Shown here in pieces: positions 35,871 through 44,538 of a DNA stretch of 64,000 bases (position 1 is its first letter; every line of letters begins with the position of its first letter). The DNA comes from SCGC-AAA076-P13 sp964276235 (GTDB taxonomy: Bacteria; Pseudomonadota; Gammaproteobacteria; Magnimaribacterales; D2472). Below the pieces are notes generated by a model. It did not search any database. It was not told where the DNA came from and saw only the letters and a program-made list of their open reading frames with translations. The position numbers and the translations under genes were made by a program. The stretch covers positions 62,001 through 126,000 of the forward strand of contig CAXYEK010000002.1 in NCBI GenBank assembly GCA_964276235.1, read 5' to 3'.

Positions 35871-37099
35871 GTTATTGAATTATCATCAATTTCCAATACT
35901 TCAAATCTATAATTTCTTATTTCAACGCATAAGTTTGCCTGCGGAATTTGATCTAAATATTCAGTTATTAAACCATTTATAGTCTTTGAGTTTTCTTCTG
36001 GTATTTTCCAATCTAAAAATTTATTTAAATCGCGTATTCTTGAATTTCCATCAGTAATGACAGAGCCATCTTTAAGTTTAGTAAATTCTTTTTCAAGTTC
36101 GACTCTATCACTGCCAAATTTACCAGCAATTTCCTTAAAAATATCTTCAATAGTTATTAAGCCCTGAATCTCTCCATACTCATCAACTACCAATGCCATA
36201 TTCTTATCATTAAGTTGAAACTCTCTTAATTGCTTCATAAGAGCAGTTGACTGAGATACAAAGTATGAAGTTAATAAGATTTTATCTATATTTTCGTCAG
36301 CCTCAATTCTATCTAAGAAAGCATGAGAATCCTTCAAATGAAGCATTCCAACCTCATTATCGATAGAGTCATTAAAAACCGGAAGCCTTGTATACTCAGC
36401 AGACTCTATAATATTTTTATTAACTTTATAACTTTTACTTAAATCAATTCCAATAATTTCTGATGTTGGAGTCATGATGTCTTCAACTACAAGCTCTTCC
36501 ATTCCAAGTATTGAAGAAAGCATGCCTCGATATTGTTTAGGTATTAGATCTCCAGATTCATCTAAAAGTGTTTTTAACTCTTGAGTATTTAAATTATCAT
36601 TATCATTTGCATCTTTTGCATTTAATTTAAATATTCCAAGGACTCTCGAGCTTATAAAATTTGTAATTGTAATGAGCGGTTTAAAAATAGAAAGAAGAAT
36701 TTTTAAGAGCATGGATGATCTTGTTGCAACACTTTCTGGCTTTATAGCTGCCATTGTCTTCGGCGTAATTTCTGAAAATATTAATATTACCAAAGTGAGT
36801 ATTACTGAACCTAACAAAACATTGCCGCCAAAATAGTCAATCATAATGATGGTAACAATTGCTGAGGCTAAAATATTTGCAAAGTTATTTCCAACTAGAA
36901 TAGTCGATAACAATAAATCGGGTTGCTTTAAAAGTTTTAATGCTCTTTTTGCGCCTCTATGAGGTTTCTTAGATAAATTTTTAAGTTTGATTTTATTGGC
37001 TGCCATCATCCCAGTCTCAGAACCTGAAAAGAAAGCACTCAGGACTAAAAGCCCAATAAGAATGCCAAATAAAAATAATAAGGAGGGGTCTTCTTGCAT
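35843..37099 (-). CDS. CNNM/CorC family membrane protein (DUF21, CBS pair, CorC_HlyC)
   Basis: 418 residues. The N-terminal ~190 residues are a DUF21/CNNM membrane domain (FFSGSETGMMAANKIKLK, then hydrophobic segments including ILVGNNFANILASAIVT). Two CBS domains follow (MTPTSEIIGID, VVDEYGEIQGLITIEDI), then a C-terminal CorC_HlyC domain. These proteins are linked to magnesium/cobalt transport or resistance; E. coli YfjD (CorE) is the likely counterpart. Upstream on the same strand, three bases away, is a YpjD-like gene, as in E. coli. Confidence 0.9.
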   Translation of the reverse strand: MQEDPSLLFLFGILIGLLVLSAFFSGSETGMMAANKIKLKNLSKKPHRGAKRALKLLKQPDLLLSTILVGNNFANILASAIVTIIMIDYFGGNVLLGSVILTLVILIFSEITPKTMAAIKPESVATRSSMLLKILLSIFKPLITITNFISSRVLGIFKLNAKDANDNDNLNTQELKTLLDESGDLIPKQYRGMLSSILGMEELVVEDIMTPTSEIIGIDLSKSYKVNKNIIESAEYTRLPVFNDSIDNEVGMLHLKDSHAFLDRIEADENIDKILLTSYFVSQSTALMKQLREFQLNDKNMALVVDEYGEIQGLITIEDIFKEIAGKFGSDRVELEKEFTKLKDGSVITDGNSRIRDLNKFLDWKIPEENSKTINGLITEYLDQIPQANLCVEIRNYRFEVLEIDDNSITKIKIRKRN

Positions 37100-37102
37100 T
37101 AA

Positions 37103-37669
37103 CTAATTATAAATCAAATATGAGTTAGCAATGTAAGCAAATAAAACTGCCCACATAGAAATAAATAATCCTCTTATGGCATATTTAATTGGAAAATTTA
37201 AAAACTTGATACCAATCAAAGTTATTAAAAAAATCAACCAAGCAACCACAGTAAATGATGTTTTGATAACTAAGTTTGCAGTAAACACAGACTGAATTGC
37301 AAATCCAGAAACAAGAGCAAGAGTTAAAAATATTAGTCCAATTCCAAGAATTTTAAAAACAAGTTTATAGCTTTTCTCAATAGAAAATGAATCTGTAAAT
37401 TCAAATTCTCCTAATTTAATTTTTCTTACATTTTTTTCCAAGATTAGTATTTCGTAATAGGCTATAAATAGAGTAATTAAACTCAAGCCAGTAACTAAAA
37501 AGTGAAGAGTTGGCATTAACGTTATTGTTTTATATGTTGATAAGTACATTCCAATGTATGAAAGACTTGATATAAAAGACGCTATATACAATGAAGAAAT
37601 ACCTCTTATAGATATTCGCAGAATGAAATATAGCACTATAGATATAGTGACTTGTGTTATGAAACTCAT
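37103..37669 (-). CDS. ypjD: YpjD-like cytochrome c assembly (CcsA-domain) membrane protein, short
   Basis: 188 residues with six or so hydrophobic segments. The segment TLHFLVTGLSLITLFIAYYE carries the conserved His of the CcsA/YpjD domain, and KILGIGLIFLTLALVSGF and VVAWLIFLITLIG match the later helices. E. coli YpjD is about 263 residues, so this is short at the N-terminal side. Position next to the CorC-like gene and divergent from rpsP matches the E. coli ffh/ypjD/yfjD neighbourhood, but ffh is missing. Function is not established. Confidence 0.75.
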   Translation of the reverse strand: MSFITQVTISIVLYFILRISIRGISSLYIASFISSLSYIGMYLSTYKTITLMPTLHFLVTGLSLITLFIAYYEILILEKNVRKIKLGEFEFTDSFSIEKSYKLVFKILGIGLIFLTLALVSGFAIQSVFTANLVIKTSFTVVAWLIFLITLIGIKFLNFPIKYAIRGLFISMWAVLFAYIANSYLIYN

Positions 37670-37676
37670 ACTAAAT

Positions 37677-37734
37677 TTAGGTTAATCAAATCTTTGCATA
37701 TTAATACTATCAATATTATCAAGGTTAACCTAAA
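37677..37734. repeat. Inverted repeat in the ypjD-rpsP divergent promoter region
   Basis: TTTAGGTTAA at 37677-37686 is the exact inverse of TTAACCTAAA at 37725-37734, with 38 bases between. The right arm is centred on the palindrome GGTTAACC. It may be an operator for the ribosomal-protein operon or the divergent genes, or chance in AT-rich DNA. Confidence 0.3.
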
Positions 37735-37774
37735 ATACACATCTTTTTTAACAAATAGAATATATAGATAAATT

Positions 37775-38359
37775 ATGGTAATTATAAGATTGGCGAGAAG
37801 TGGGGCTAAAAAGAACCCTTATTACTTTGTAACTGTTGCGGATGAAAGACGTCCTCGCGACGGAAAATTTATTGAAAGATTAGGTTTCTTCAATCCTTCA
37901 GCTAGTGGTCAAGAAGAAAGACTGAGAGTAGATCTTGAAAAACTTAATGAATGGATATCTAAAGGCGCACAAGTTAGTGAAAGAGTGCAGTCTCTTGTTA
38001 AAGAAGCAAGCTTAAGTCCAGAAGATTTAAAAGCAAAGATGGATGCTAAGAAAGCCAAATCCGATGCAAAAAAAGCAGCTGTTGAAGAAAGAATGGCTAA
38101 AGAAGCTGAAGAAAAAGCGGCTGCAGAAGCTGCCGAGGCTGCAGAAGCAGAAAAAGCTGCTGCTGAAGAAGCTCCTGCTGAAGAAGTAGTTGCTGAAGAA
38201 GCTCCTGCTGAAGAAGCTCCTGCTGAAGAAGTAGTTGCTGAAGAAGCTCCTGCTGAAGAAGTAGTTGCTGAAGAAGCTCCTGCTGAAGAAGCTCCTGCTG
38301 AAGAAGTAGTTGCTGAAGAAGCTCCTGCTGAAGAAGTAGTTGCCGAAGAAAGTTGCTGA
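37775..38359 (+). CDS. rpsP: Ribosomal protein S16 with long acidic repeat tail (frame broken in the tail)
   Basis: The first ~85 residues are a normal S16 (MVIIRLARSGAKKNPYYF, FIERLGFFNPSASG), a small-subunit assembly protein. A Lys/Ala linker leads into a C-terminal tail of APAEE and VVAEE pentapeptides, unlike the ~82-residue E. coli protein. As written the frame stops at 38359 after EESC. Immediately beyond, the repeat resumes in the next frame and runs to a natural end EQKDSSNDESK at 38537, overlapping rimM. So the intended protein is probably about 254 residues and the present break near 38350 is a one-base gain or two-base loss. The S16 domain itself is intact. Confidence 0.9.
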   Translation: MVIIRLARSGAKKNPYYFVTVADERRPRDGKFIERLGFFNPSASGQEERLRVDLEKLNEWISKGAQVSERVQSLVKEASLSPEDLKAKMDAKKAKSDAKKAAVEERMAKEAEEKAAAEAAEAAEAEKAAAEEAPAEEVVAEEAPAEEAPAEEVVAEEAPAEEVVAEEAPAEEAPAEEVVAEEAPAEEVVAEESC

Positions 38360-38498
38360 AGAAGCTCCTGCTGAAGAAGCTCCTGCTGAAGAAGTAGTTG
38401 CTGAAGAAGCTCCTGCTGAAGAAGTAGTTGCCGAAGAAGTAGTTGCTGAAGAAGCTCCTGCTGAAGAAGCTCCTGCTGAAGAAGTAGTTGAAGAAGAA
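38162..38498 (+). repeat. 15-bp tandem repeat array in the rpsP 3' end
   Basis: Units GCTCCTGCTGAAGAA (APAEE) and GTAGTTGCTGAAGAA (VVAEE) alternate, mostly in a 75-bp higher-order pattern AP-AP-VV-AP-VV. Two units carry GCC instead of GCT. The frame shift lies right after the first such unit, around 38346-38352. Units are nearly identical at DNA level, implying recent expansion or gene conversion. Confidence 0.9.
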
Positions 38499-38520
38499 TC
38501 TGAACAAAAAGATTCTTCAA

Positions 38521-39063
38521 ATGATGAAAGTAAATAGTACAGAAAAAAATAATCTTATTTGCGTTGCTTCAATAGGAAAGCCTAGAGGCCTTAAGGGTGA
38601 GTTTTTTTTAAATTCATTCTGCACACCTAAAGAAAATATTCTCAACTACAATAATTTTATTATTCAAGATAATAAAATAGAAAACTTCAAAATTAATTAT
38701 ATTAAAAAAAGTAATTCAAAATTTTATTCCAAAATAGATTGCATTAATTATGTTGATGAAATCAAAAATTACACAAATCTAAAAATTTATATAAAAAAAG
38801 AAGATTTACCCGATCTCATCGATGGAGAAGTCTACTGGCATCAATTAATAAATATGAAAGTAGTTGATCAAAAGTCAGATGATGTTTTGGGTAAAGTTGA
38901 AAATCTTAATAATTTTGGTTCGAACGACTGTTTAGAAATTGTTCCTACTGATGATTCTGTAGACTCAAACACAAGACTTATTCCATTTATTGAAAAGGAG
39001 TTTATTGATTCTATTGATTTTAAAGAATCTGTTATTTTTGTTAACTGGAGTAAAGATTTTTAA
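38521..39063 (+). CDS. rimM: Ribosome maturation factor RimM
   Basis: About 180 residues. The N-terminal RimM domain shows ICVASIGKPRGLKGEFFLNS and the C-terminal PRC-barrel shows LINMKVVDQKSDDVLGKVENL and RLIPFIEKEF. It binds S19 and helps 30S head maturation. The start is taken as ATG 38521 (or 38524), which gives the family N-terminus; an upstream in-frame ATG at 38488 lies within the rpsP repeat end. It overlaps the restored rpsP end by 17 bases and is two bases from trmD. Confidence 0.92.
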   Translation: MMKVNSTEKNNLICVASIGKPRGLKGEFFLNSFCTPKENILNYNNFIIQDNKIENFKINYIKKSNSKFYSKIDCINYVDEIKNYTNLKIYIKKEDLPDLIDGEVYWHQLINMKVVDQKSDDVLGKVENLNNFGSNDCLEIVPTDDSVDSNTRLIPFIEKEFIDSIDFKESVIFVNWSKDF

Positions 39064-39065
39064 AA

Positions 39066-39794
39066 ATGAATTTTAATATTTTAACAATATTTCCAGAAAT
39101 ATTTGATATTTTGAATAGTGGAGTTCTTTCAAAAGGCCTTGGCAAAAGTTTTTCAATTAACTGTTTAGACATTAGAAAACATGCAATTAATAAACATGGT
39201 CAAGTTGATGCAAAACCATATGGTGGAGGAGAAGGAATGGTTATGATGGCTGAACCATTAAAAAATTCTTTAAACGAAATCCCTTCAGAAGATTTAGGTC
39301 ATGTAATTTATTTATCACCACAAGGAATAAAGCTTGATCAAGAAAAGGTAATAGACCTTTCCTCTAAAAAAAATATCACATTAATATGTGGAAGGTATGA
39401 AGGAGTCGACCAAAGATTTATAGACAAATATGTTGATGAAGAAATTTCAATTGGAGATTTTATAATTAGCGGTGGAGAATATGCTGCACTATGTCTTATA
39501 GATTCTGTGGCAAGAAATATCCCAGGAACCATTGGAAATAAAGATTCAGTATCAAATGACACGTTTTCTAATGGTTTGCTAAAAGGTCCTGTCTATACGA
39601 GACCAGAAAAATTTGAGGATAAAGATGTCCCAGATGTTCTTTTATCAGGCAATCACGCAAAAATTAACGAATGGAAATCAAGAAATTCCTTAATTCAAAC
39701 CCTTTTAAGAAGACCGGATCTATTAAATAAGGTAAAATTAACAAATAAACAAAAAAAACTCTTGGAAGAATGGGAATCTAAGGATATCCTATAG
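39066..39794 (+). CDS. trmD: tRNA (guanine-N1)-methyltransferase
   Basis: 242 residues. The trefoil-knot SAM site is evident: YGGGEGMVMM near residue 56, LICGRYEGVDQRF, the knot segment EEISIGDFIISGGEYAAL and the C-terminal helical domain with GNHAKINEWK. It methylates G37 of tRNAs reading CCN, CUN and CGG-type codons to prevent frameshifting. It sits in the conserved rpsP-rimM-trmD-rplS order. Confidence 0.97.
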   Translation: MNFNILTIFPEIFDILNSGVLSKGLGKSFSINCLDIRKHAINKHGQVDAKPYGGGEGMVMMAEPLKNSLNEIPSEDLGHVIYLSPQGIKLDQEKVIDLSSKKNITLICGRYEGVDQRFIDKYVDEEISIGDFIISGGEYAALCLIDSVARNIPGTIGNKDSVSNDTFSNGLLKGPVYTRPEKFEDKDVPDVLLSGNHAKINEWKSRNSLIQTLLRRPDLLNKVKLTNKQKKLLEEWESKDIL

Positions 39795-39813
39795 CACTTT
39801 TTAGGCAAATATA

Positions 39814-40465
39814 ATGAATGAATCATCTGATAAAGAAAATATAACTAACGAAGAAGCTTCAACAGAAGAGGTTGTTTCTGAAGAAGTAGTTGCTGAAGAA
39901 GCTCCTGCTGAAGAAGTAGTTGCTGAAGAAGCTCCTGCTGAAGAAGTAGTTGCCGAAGAAGCTCCTGCTGAAGAGAGTAGTTGCTGAAGAAGCTCCTGCT
40001 GAAGAAGTAGTTGCTGAAGAAGCTCCTGCTGAAGAAGTAGTTGCTGAAGAAGCTCCTGCTGAAGAAGTAGTTGCCGAGGAGGATAACACTCCTAAAGTTT
40101 CTCTTAAAGAAAGAAGTCCTGCTCAAATTGTTAGTGATTTTGAAGCTAAGCAAATTAGAACTGACATACCACCATTTAGACCTGGAGATACAGTAGTTGT
40201 TTCTGTGAAGGTTAAAGAAGGTGATAGAACAAGACTTCAGGCTTTTGAAGGCGTAGTAATGGGTGTTAAAAAAGGCGGTCTAAATGCTTCATTTATAGTA
40301 AGAAAAATTTCAAGTGGAATAGGCGTTGAAAGAACTTTCCAAACACATAGCCCAATCATCGATTCTATTAAAGTTAAAAGAAAAGGTGATGTTCGCCAAG
40401 CAAAATTATTCTATCTAAGAGAAAGGTCTGGTAAATCTGCCAGAATTAAAGAAAGATTAGATTAG
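39814..40465 (+). CDS. rplS: Ribosomal protein L19 with N-terminal acidic repeat extension (frameshifted)
   Basis: The natural start is ATG 39814 (MNESSDKENITNEEAS), 19 bases after trmD. It leads into VVAEE/APAEE repeats and hits TGA at 39985-39987 after 57 codons. The next frame continues the repeat and encodes a complete L19 core to 40465 (SPAQIVSDFEAKQIRTDIP, FRPGDTVVVSVKV, FEGVVMGVKKGGLNASF, GIGVERTFQTHSP). One extra G near 39975 (GAAGAGAG versus GAAGAAG) explains the break. Without it the protein has about 216 residues against ~115 in E. coli. L19 is essential at the subunit interface, so a sequencing error or some bypass is likely. A TTG at 39950 opens the downstream frame. Confidence 0.85.
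39871..40080 (+). repeat. 15-bp tandem repeat array in the rplS 5' end
   Basis: The same APAEE and VVAEE coding units found in rpsP occur here in simple alternation (30-bp period). The two arrays are in the same orientation about 1.4 kb apart and flank rimM and trmD. The frameshift is in the unit at 39970-39985. Confidence 0.9.
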
Positions 40466-40469
40466 TCCA

Positions 40470-41360
40470 ATGATCAAAGAATTTAAAAAAGATCATGTAA
40501 TAGGATCTTTTTTAGACTCTTTATACATCGAAAAAGGTCTTTCTAAAAATACTGTTGATTCCTATGAAAATGACATAAAAGCATTTTCAAAATGGACAAC
40601 AAAAACCCTAGGTCTCCACATTAAGAATTTAAATAAGATTGATATCAATAGCTATATAGCTTTTTTATTTAAAGAAGGTCTAAAAAGTTCATCAGTAAAC
40701 AGAAAAATATCAACCTTAAAAGCGTTTTATTTATTTCTTATAAAAAAGAAAATAATTAAAATATCACCAACTGATGATGTTGTTATGCCTAAGTTAGAAA
40801 AGTATTTACCAGTATCAATGTCTGAAATAGAGGTAGAGAAATTATTGGATAGTCCAAACATCTCTATACCAATAGAAAAAAGAGACAAAGCGATGATAGA
40901 AATGTTGTATGCAACTGGAATGAGAATCTCTGAATTAACAGGGTTAAAGATTACTGATATTGATACCAATAGGCTTGTTGTTAAAGTACTTGGAAAAGGA
41001 TCTAAGGAAAGATTGATACCATATGGAGAAAAAGCTGCAGATTCTCTTAACTCGTATATTAAGGATAGACCTAAATCTAATTGCAAAGAAACGTTTTTAA
41101 GTAACAGAGGCACAGCAATTACAAGAGGAGCTTTTTGGCAAAGGATAAAAGTTTATATTGCTAGAGAAAATCTTAAGATTTCAATATCACCTCATACACT
41201 AAGACACGCCTTTGCAACACATTTGCTCAATAGGGGTGCAGACCTAAGATCTGTTCAAATTCTGCTCGGACATAGTGACTTATCAACAACCCAAATATAT
41301 ACTCACATTGCAAAACAAAGATTAGGCGAAATTCTAAAGAAACACCATCCTAGAGGTTAA
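40470..41360 (+). CDS. xerD: Tyrosine recombinase XerD
   Basis: 296 residues. The N-terminal SAM-like domain (IGSFLDSLYIEKGLSKNTVDSY) is followed by the catalytic domain with Arg in YATGMRISELTGL, HTLRHAFATHLL, LLGHSDLSTTQIYTH supplying the remaining R-H-x-x-R...H and Tyr nucleophile. With XerC it resolves chromosome dimers at dif. Sequence and the xerD-dsbC-hom-thrC neighbourhood mark it as housekeeping XerD, not a mobile-element integrase. Confidence 0.93.
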   Translation: MIKEFKKDHVIGSFLDSLYIEKGLSKNTVDSYENDIKAFSKWTTKTLGLHIKNLNKIDINSYIAFLFKEGLKSSSVNRKISTLKAFYLFLIKKKIIKISPTDDVVMPKLEKYLPVSMSEIEVEKLLDSPNISIPIEKRDKAMIEMLYATGMRISELTGLKITDIDTNRLVVKVLGKGSKERLIPYGEKAADSLNSYIKDRPKSNCKETFLSNRGTAITRGAFWQRIKVYIARENLKISISPHTLRHAFATHLLNRGADLRSVQILLGHSDLSTTQIYTHIAKQRLGEILKKHHPRG

Positions 41361-41362
41361 AA

Positions 41363-42076
41363 ATGAATAAATTATATATTTTTTGTATTCTTCTATTGTC
41401 TAGTAGCCTCCTTACTGCTGATGAGGAGATTATTAAATCGAAACTTAAGAATGTATTGCCAGCAGACGCAGTAATCGAGTCAATAGAGCCATCTCCATTT
41501 AAAGGGGTATATAAAGTTTACTATGGAGATTTACAGCCTATTTATGTTTCTAAAGATGGGAATTTCTTCATTTTTGGCGATATGTATAAAATTAATGGTC
41601 AAAGAATTGAAAATATAACTGATCAAGAAAAGAGAGATGTTAGAGTACAAATCATTAATAAAATGCCAGAAGAAGAATTTATATCTTTTAAAGCAAATAA
41701 TGAGTTACATGTAGTTACTATTTTTACAGATGTTGACTGTGGCTATTGTAGAAAGCTTCATAATCAGATTTCTGAATACAATGATTTAGGTATCTCAGTT
41801 AGATATGCTGCTTTTCCAAGGTCAGGTATTGGTACTGAAGCTTTTTCTAAAATGGTTGGAGCATGGTGTTCAAATAACCCAAAGAAAAGTCTAACCAGTC
41901 TTAAAAATAATAAAAAAATAGATTTGTCCATTTGCGACAACCAACCAGTATCAAAACATTATGTTATTGGTCAAAGAATAGGAGTTACTGGAACACCTGC
42001 AATATTCACTGCAAGTGGAGAAATTATTCCGGGATATTTATCTCCTGAGGATTTAATTCAAAAATTAAAGTCTTAA
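41363..42076 (+). CDS. dsbC: Thiol:disulfide interchange protein DsbC
   Basis: 237 residues with an N-terminal signal peptide (about residues 1-18, ending near LLTADEE). An N-terminal dimerisation domain precedes a thioredoxin-fold domain with the active site CGYC in FTDVDCGYCRKLH and the cis-Pro in GVTGTPAIF. It isomerises wrong disulfides in the periplasm. It is two bases from xerD, the conserved gammaproteobacterial pair. Confidence 0.95.
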   Translation: MNKLYIFCILLLSSSLLTADEEIIKSKLKNVLPADAVIESIEPSPFKGVYKVYYGDLQPIYVSKDGNFFIFGDMYKINGQRIENITDQEKRDVRVQIINKMPEEEFISFKANNELHVVTIFTDVDCGYCRKLHNQISEYNDLGISVRYAAFPRSGIGTEAFSKMVGAWCSNNPKKSLTSLKNNKKIDLSICDNQPVSKHYVIGQRIGVTGTPAIFTASGEIIPGYLSPEDLIQKLKS

Positions 42077-42083
42077 ATTTATT

Positions 42084-43271
42084 ATGCCTGATCTTAATTT
42101 TCAGAATGCAGAGAAATTACCTCCATATATTTTTGGTCAAATTAATGCATTAAAGTCAGAAGCCCGATCGCGAGGAGAAGATATCATTGACTTTGGTATG
42201 GGTAATCCTGATCAAGCAACACCCAGTCCAATAGTTGAGAAGTTAATTGAGACGGTTCGCAATCCCTTATCTCATAGGTATTCTCAATCAGCAGGACTCC
42301 CAAAACTTAGAAAAGCTATTCAAAATTGGTATTCGAGAAGGTATCAAGTTGATTTGGACTCAGATTCTGAAATAGTAACCTGTATGGGATCTAAAGAAGG
42401 TATTGCACATCTCTCTTTAGCCACTTTATCTAATCAAGATACTGTCTTAGTTCAGTCACCTACCTATCCTATTCATTCATATGGCGTTCTAATTGCTGGT
42501 GCCAATCTTCATTCGATTGAATTAAAAAGTAATTTAGATGATTTTTTAATTGATGTTGAGAATATTATTATTAATTCTCCAAAAAAACCAAAAATGATTG
42601 TCATCAATTTTCCTTCTAATCCAACAACACAGACAGCAACTATAGATTTCTTTAAAAAAATTGTTGAGATCGGAAAAAAGTATGATATTTGGATTATTCA
42701 TGATCTTGCATACGCTGATATAGCATTTGATGGTTATAAGGCGCCATCTATTTTAGAAGTTGAAGGCGCAAAAGATATAGCTGTTGAATTTTTTACTCTA
42801 TCTAAATCATACAATATGCCAGGATGGAGAGTTGGCTTTTGTTGTGGTAACAGTGAGCTAGTTAAGGCTCTTACTAAAATAAAATCATATTTAGATTATG
42901 GAACTTTCACACCAATTCAGGTAGCTGCCATAAAAGCCATCAATGATTGTGATGAAGAGGTCAATCAAATTTGTAAAATGTATGAAAGCAGAAGAGATGA
43001 ATTGTGTTCTGGTTTAAATAGAATAGGCTGGGATGTTGAAAAACCTCTTGCTACAATGTTTGTTTGGGCAAAAATACCAAATAAATATATATCCTTAGGG
43101 TCGCTTGAGTTTAGTAAATTACTTATCAAGCATGCTTCTGTTGCTGTTTCTCCAGGAGCTGGATTTGGAAAAGATGGCGATAGTTATGTTAGATTTTCTT
43201 TGATAGAAAATGAGCATAGAACAAGACAAGCTATAAGAGGCATAAGAAATTTTTTATCTATGGAGATGTAA
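42084..43271 (+). CDS. alaC: Alanine-type aminotransferase (AlaC-like)
   Basis: 395 residues, class I PLP aminotransferase. Key segments are IIDFGMGNPDQATP, SHRYSQSAGLPKLR, MIVINFPSNPTTQ and the PLP lysine in FTLSKSYNMPGWRVGF. This matches AlaC (YfdZ), a glutamate-pyruvate transaminase. It sits between dsbC and hom, as an AlaC-like gene does in pseudomonads. One-base overlap with hom suggests coupling within an amino acid operon. Confidence 0.88.
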   Translation: MPDLNFQNAEKLPPYIFGQINALKSEARSRGEDIIDFGMGNPDQATPSPIVEKLIETVRNPLSHRYSQSAGLPKLRKAIQNWYSRRYQVDLDSDSEIVTCMGSKEGIAHLSLATLSNQDTVLVQSPTYPIHSYGVLIAGANLHSIELKSNLDDFLIDVENIIINSPKKPKMIVINFPSNPTTQTATIDFFKKIVEIGKKYDIWIIHDLAYADIAFDGYKAPSILEVEGAKDIAVEFFTLSKSYNMPGWRVGFCCGNSELVKALTKIKSYLDYGTFTPIQVAAIKAINDCDEEVNQICKMYESRRDELCSGLNRIGWDVEKPLATMFVWAKIPNKYISLGSLEFSKLLIKHASVAVSPGAGFGKDGDSYVRFSLIENEHRTRQAIRGIRNFLSMEM

Positions 43272-44536
43272 TGACAAATTTAAAAATAGGCATTTGTGGA
43301 TGGGGAAATGTTGCTACTGGGTTATTTAATGCTTTAAACGATAATGCAAATGAAATCCAATCTAATTCTGGAACTAGTTTTTCTGTGGATATAATAGGTG
43401 CAAGAAGAGATAATCCAAAGTGTAATCCTGGTGATACTAAGATCGTAAGAGATATATTTGAAGTTATAGATCATGACATTGATGTTGTAGTGGAGCTAAT
43501 CGGTGGAGTTGAAGTTGCAAGAGAGTTAATACTCCATGCTATAAAAAATAAGAAACATGTTGTAACTGCCAATAAAGCTGTAATTTATCATCATGGAGAC
43601 GAGATATTTCAGTCTGCCCAAGATCATGGTGTTAAAGTTCTTTTTGAATCTGCAGTTTGTGCAGGCACGCCTATAATCAAATTGCTTAAAGAAGAACTTG
43701 CAGCAAACAAAATTTTTAAAATCTCTGGTATGTTAAATGGAACTTCCAATTTTATTCTTTCGAATATGGAAGAGGGTAGTGAGTTTGAAGCTACTTTAGC
43801 ATTGGCACAAAAAGAGGGTTATGCAGAACCAGATCCAACCTTTGATATTGAGGGAACAGATGCTGCTCATAAAATTGGAATATTATCATCAATCGCATAT
43901 GGTACTTCTCTTCCACCCGAAGATTTTTACGTTGAAGGAATTACTAAAATTGAAAAAAGTGATTTCCATCACGCTAACGAAATGGGCTACACAATTAAAC
44001 ATTTAGCAGTTGCTAAGCTTGATGATGATGGGGTTGAATTAAGAGCTCATCCAGCTTTAATAAATTTGAAATCTCACTTAGCTAATCTAGAAGGCGTTAG
44101 GAATGGAATGGAGGTTGATACCGATTTGATTGGAAAAGTCCATATAGCAGGCTCTGGAGCAGGCCAAGAATCAACAGCATCAGGCTTGATATCAGATCTA
44201 ATTCACTTAGCTAATACCAGCAATATTAAAATGCCTATTTCTAGTTCTAAAAAAGATATCTCTTTAAGTGTATTTTCTGATTTGTCATTCCAATATTATT
44301 TTTATATTGAAGCTGAAGATATACCTGGAGTCATGGCTTCAATAACTTCTTTGCTTGCCATGAAAGATGTAGGTATTGAATCAATAGTTCAAAAAGAGGA
44401 ATTAACTGAAAATTGTGTACCTATTATATTAATTACAGACATATTCAAAGAAGATGATCATTCATTACTTCAACAAGAGCTTCTTAATTTAGATTCTGTA
44501 AGAGCAATAAGATCAATTAGGATAGAAGCTGATTAA
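43271..44536 (+). CDS. hom: Homoserine dehydrogenase
   Basis: 421 residues, monofunctional. The NAD(P) fold begins IGICGWGNVATG, then VVELIGGVEVA, TANKAVI, the substrate region MLNGTSNFIL and DIEGTDAAHKIGIL, and a C-terminal ACT domain (VMASITSLLAMKDVGIES) that would allow feedback control. It reduces aspartate semialdehyde to homoserine on the way to threonine and methionine. It is three bases from thrC. Confidence 0.96.
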   Translation: MTNLKIGICGWGNVATGLFNALNDNANEIQSNSGTSFSVDIIGARRDNPKCNPGDTKIVRDIFEVIDHDIDVVVELIGGVEVARELILHAIKNKKHVVTANKAVIYHHGDEIFQSAQDHGVKVLFESAVCAGTPIIKLLKEELAANKIFKISGMLNGTSNFILSNMEEGSEFEATLALAQKEGYAEPDPTFDIEGTDAAHKIGILSSIAYGTSLPPEDFYVEGITKIEKSDFHHANEMGYTIKHLAVAKLDDDGVELRAHPALINLKSHLANLEGVRNGMEVDTDLIGKVHIAGSGAGQESTASGLISDLIHLANTSNIKMPISSSKKDISLSVFSDLSFQYYFYIEAEDIPGVMASITSLLAMKDVGIESIVQKEELTENCVPIILITDIFKEDDHSLLQQELLNLDSVRAIRSIRIEAD

Positions 44537-44538
44537 AA

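Noticed and set aside
37909..38520. Long minus-strand ORFs of Leu/Gln and Ser/Ala repeats opposite rpsP
   Set aside because: They are the complementary reading of the 15-bp repeat array and have no independent features.
38162..40080. Possible CRISPR arrays
   Set aside because: Units are contiguous 15-mers coding for peptide repeats, with no unique spacers and no cas genes.
39845..40153. Minus-strand repeat ORFs opposite rplS
   Set aside because: Same reason: antisense reading of the tandem repeats.
40470..41360. Integrase marking a mobile element
   Set aside because: Sequence and neighbourhood (dsbC, hom, thrC) fit housekeeping XerD; no attachment repeats or phage genes are near.
42060..43280. 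Threonine-type attenuator before hom-thrC
   Set aside because: Genes overlap or abut with no leader ORF or terminator between them.
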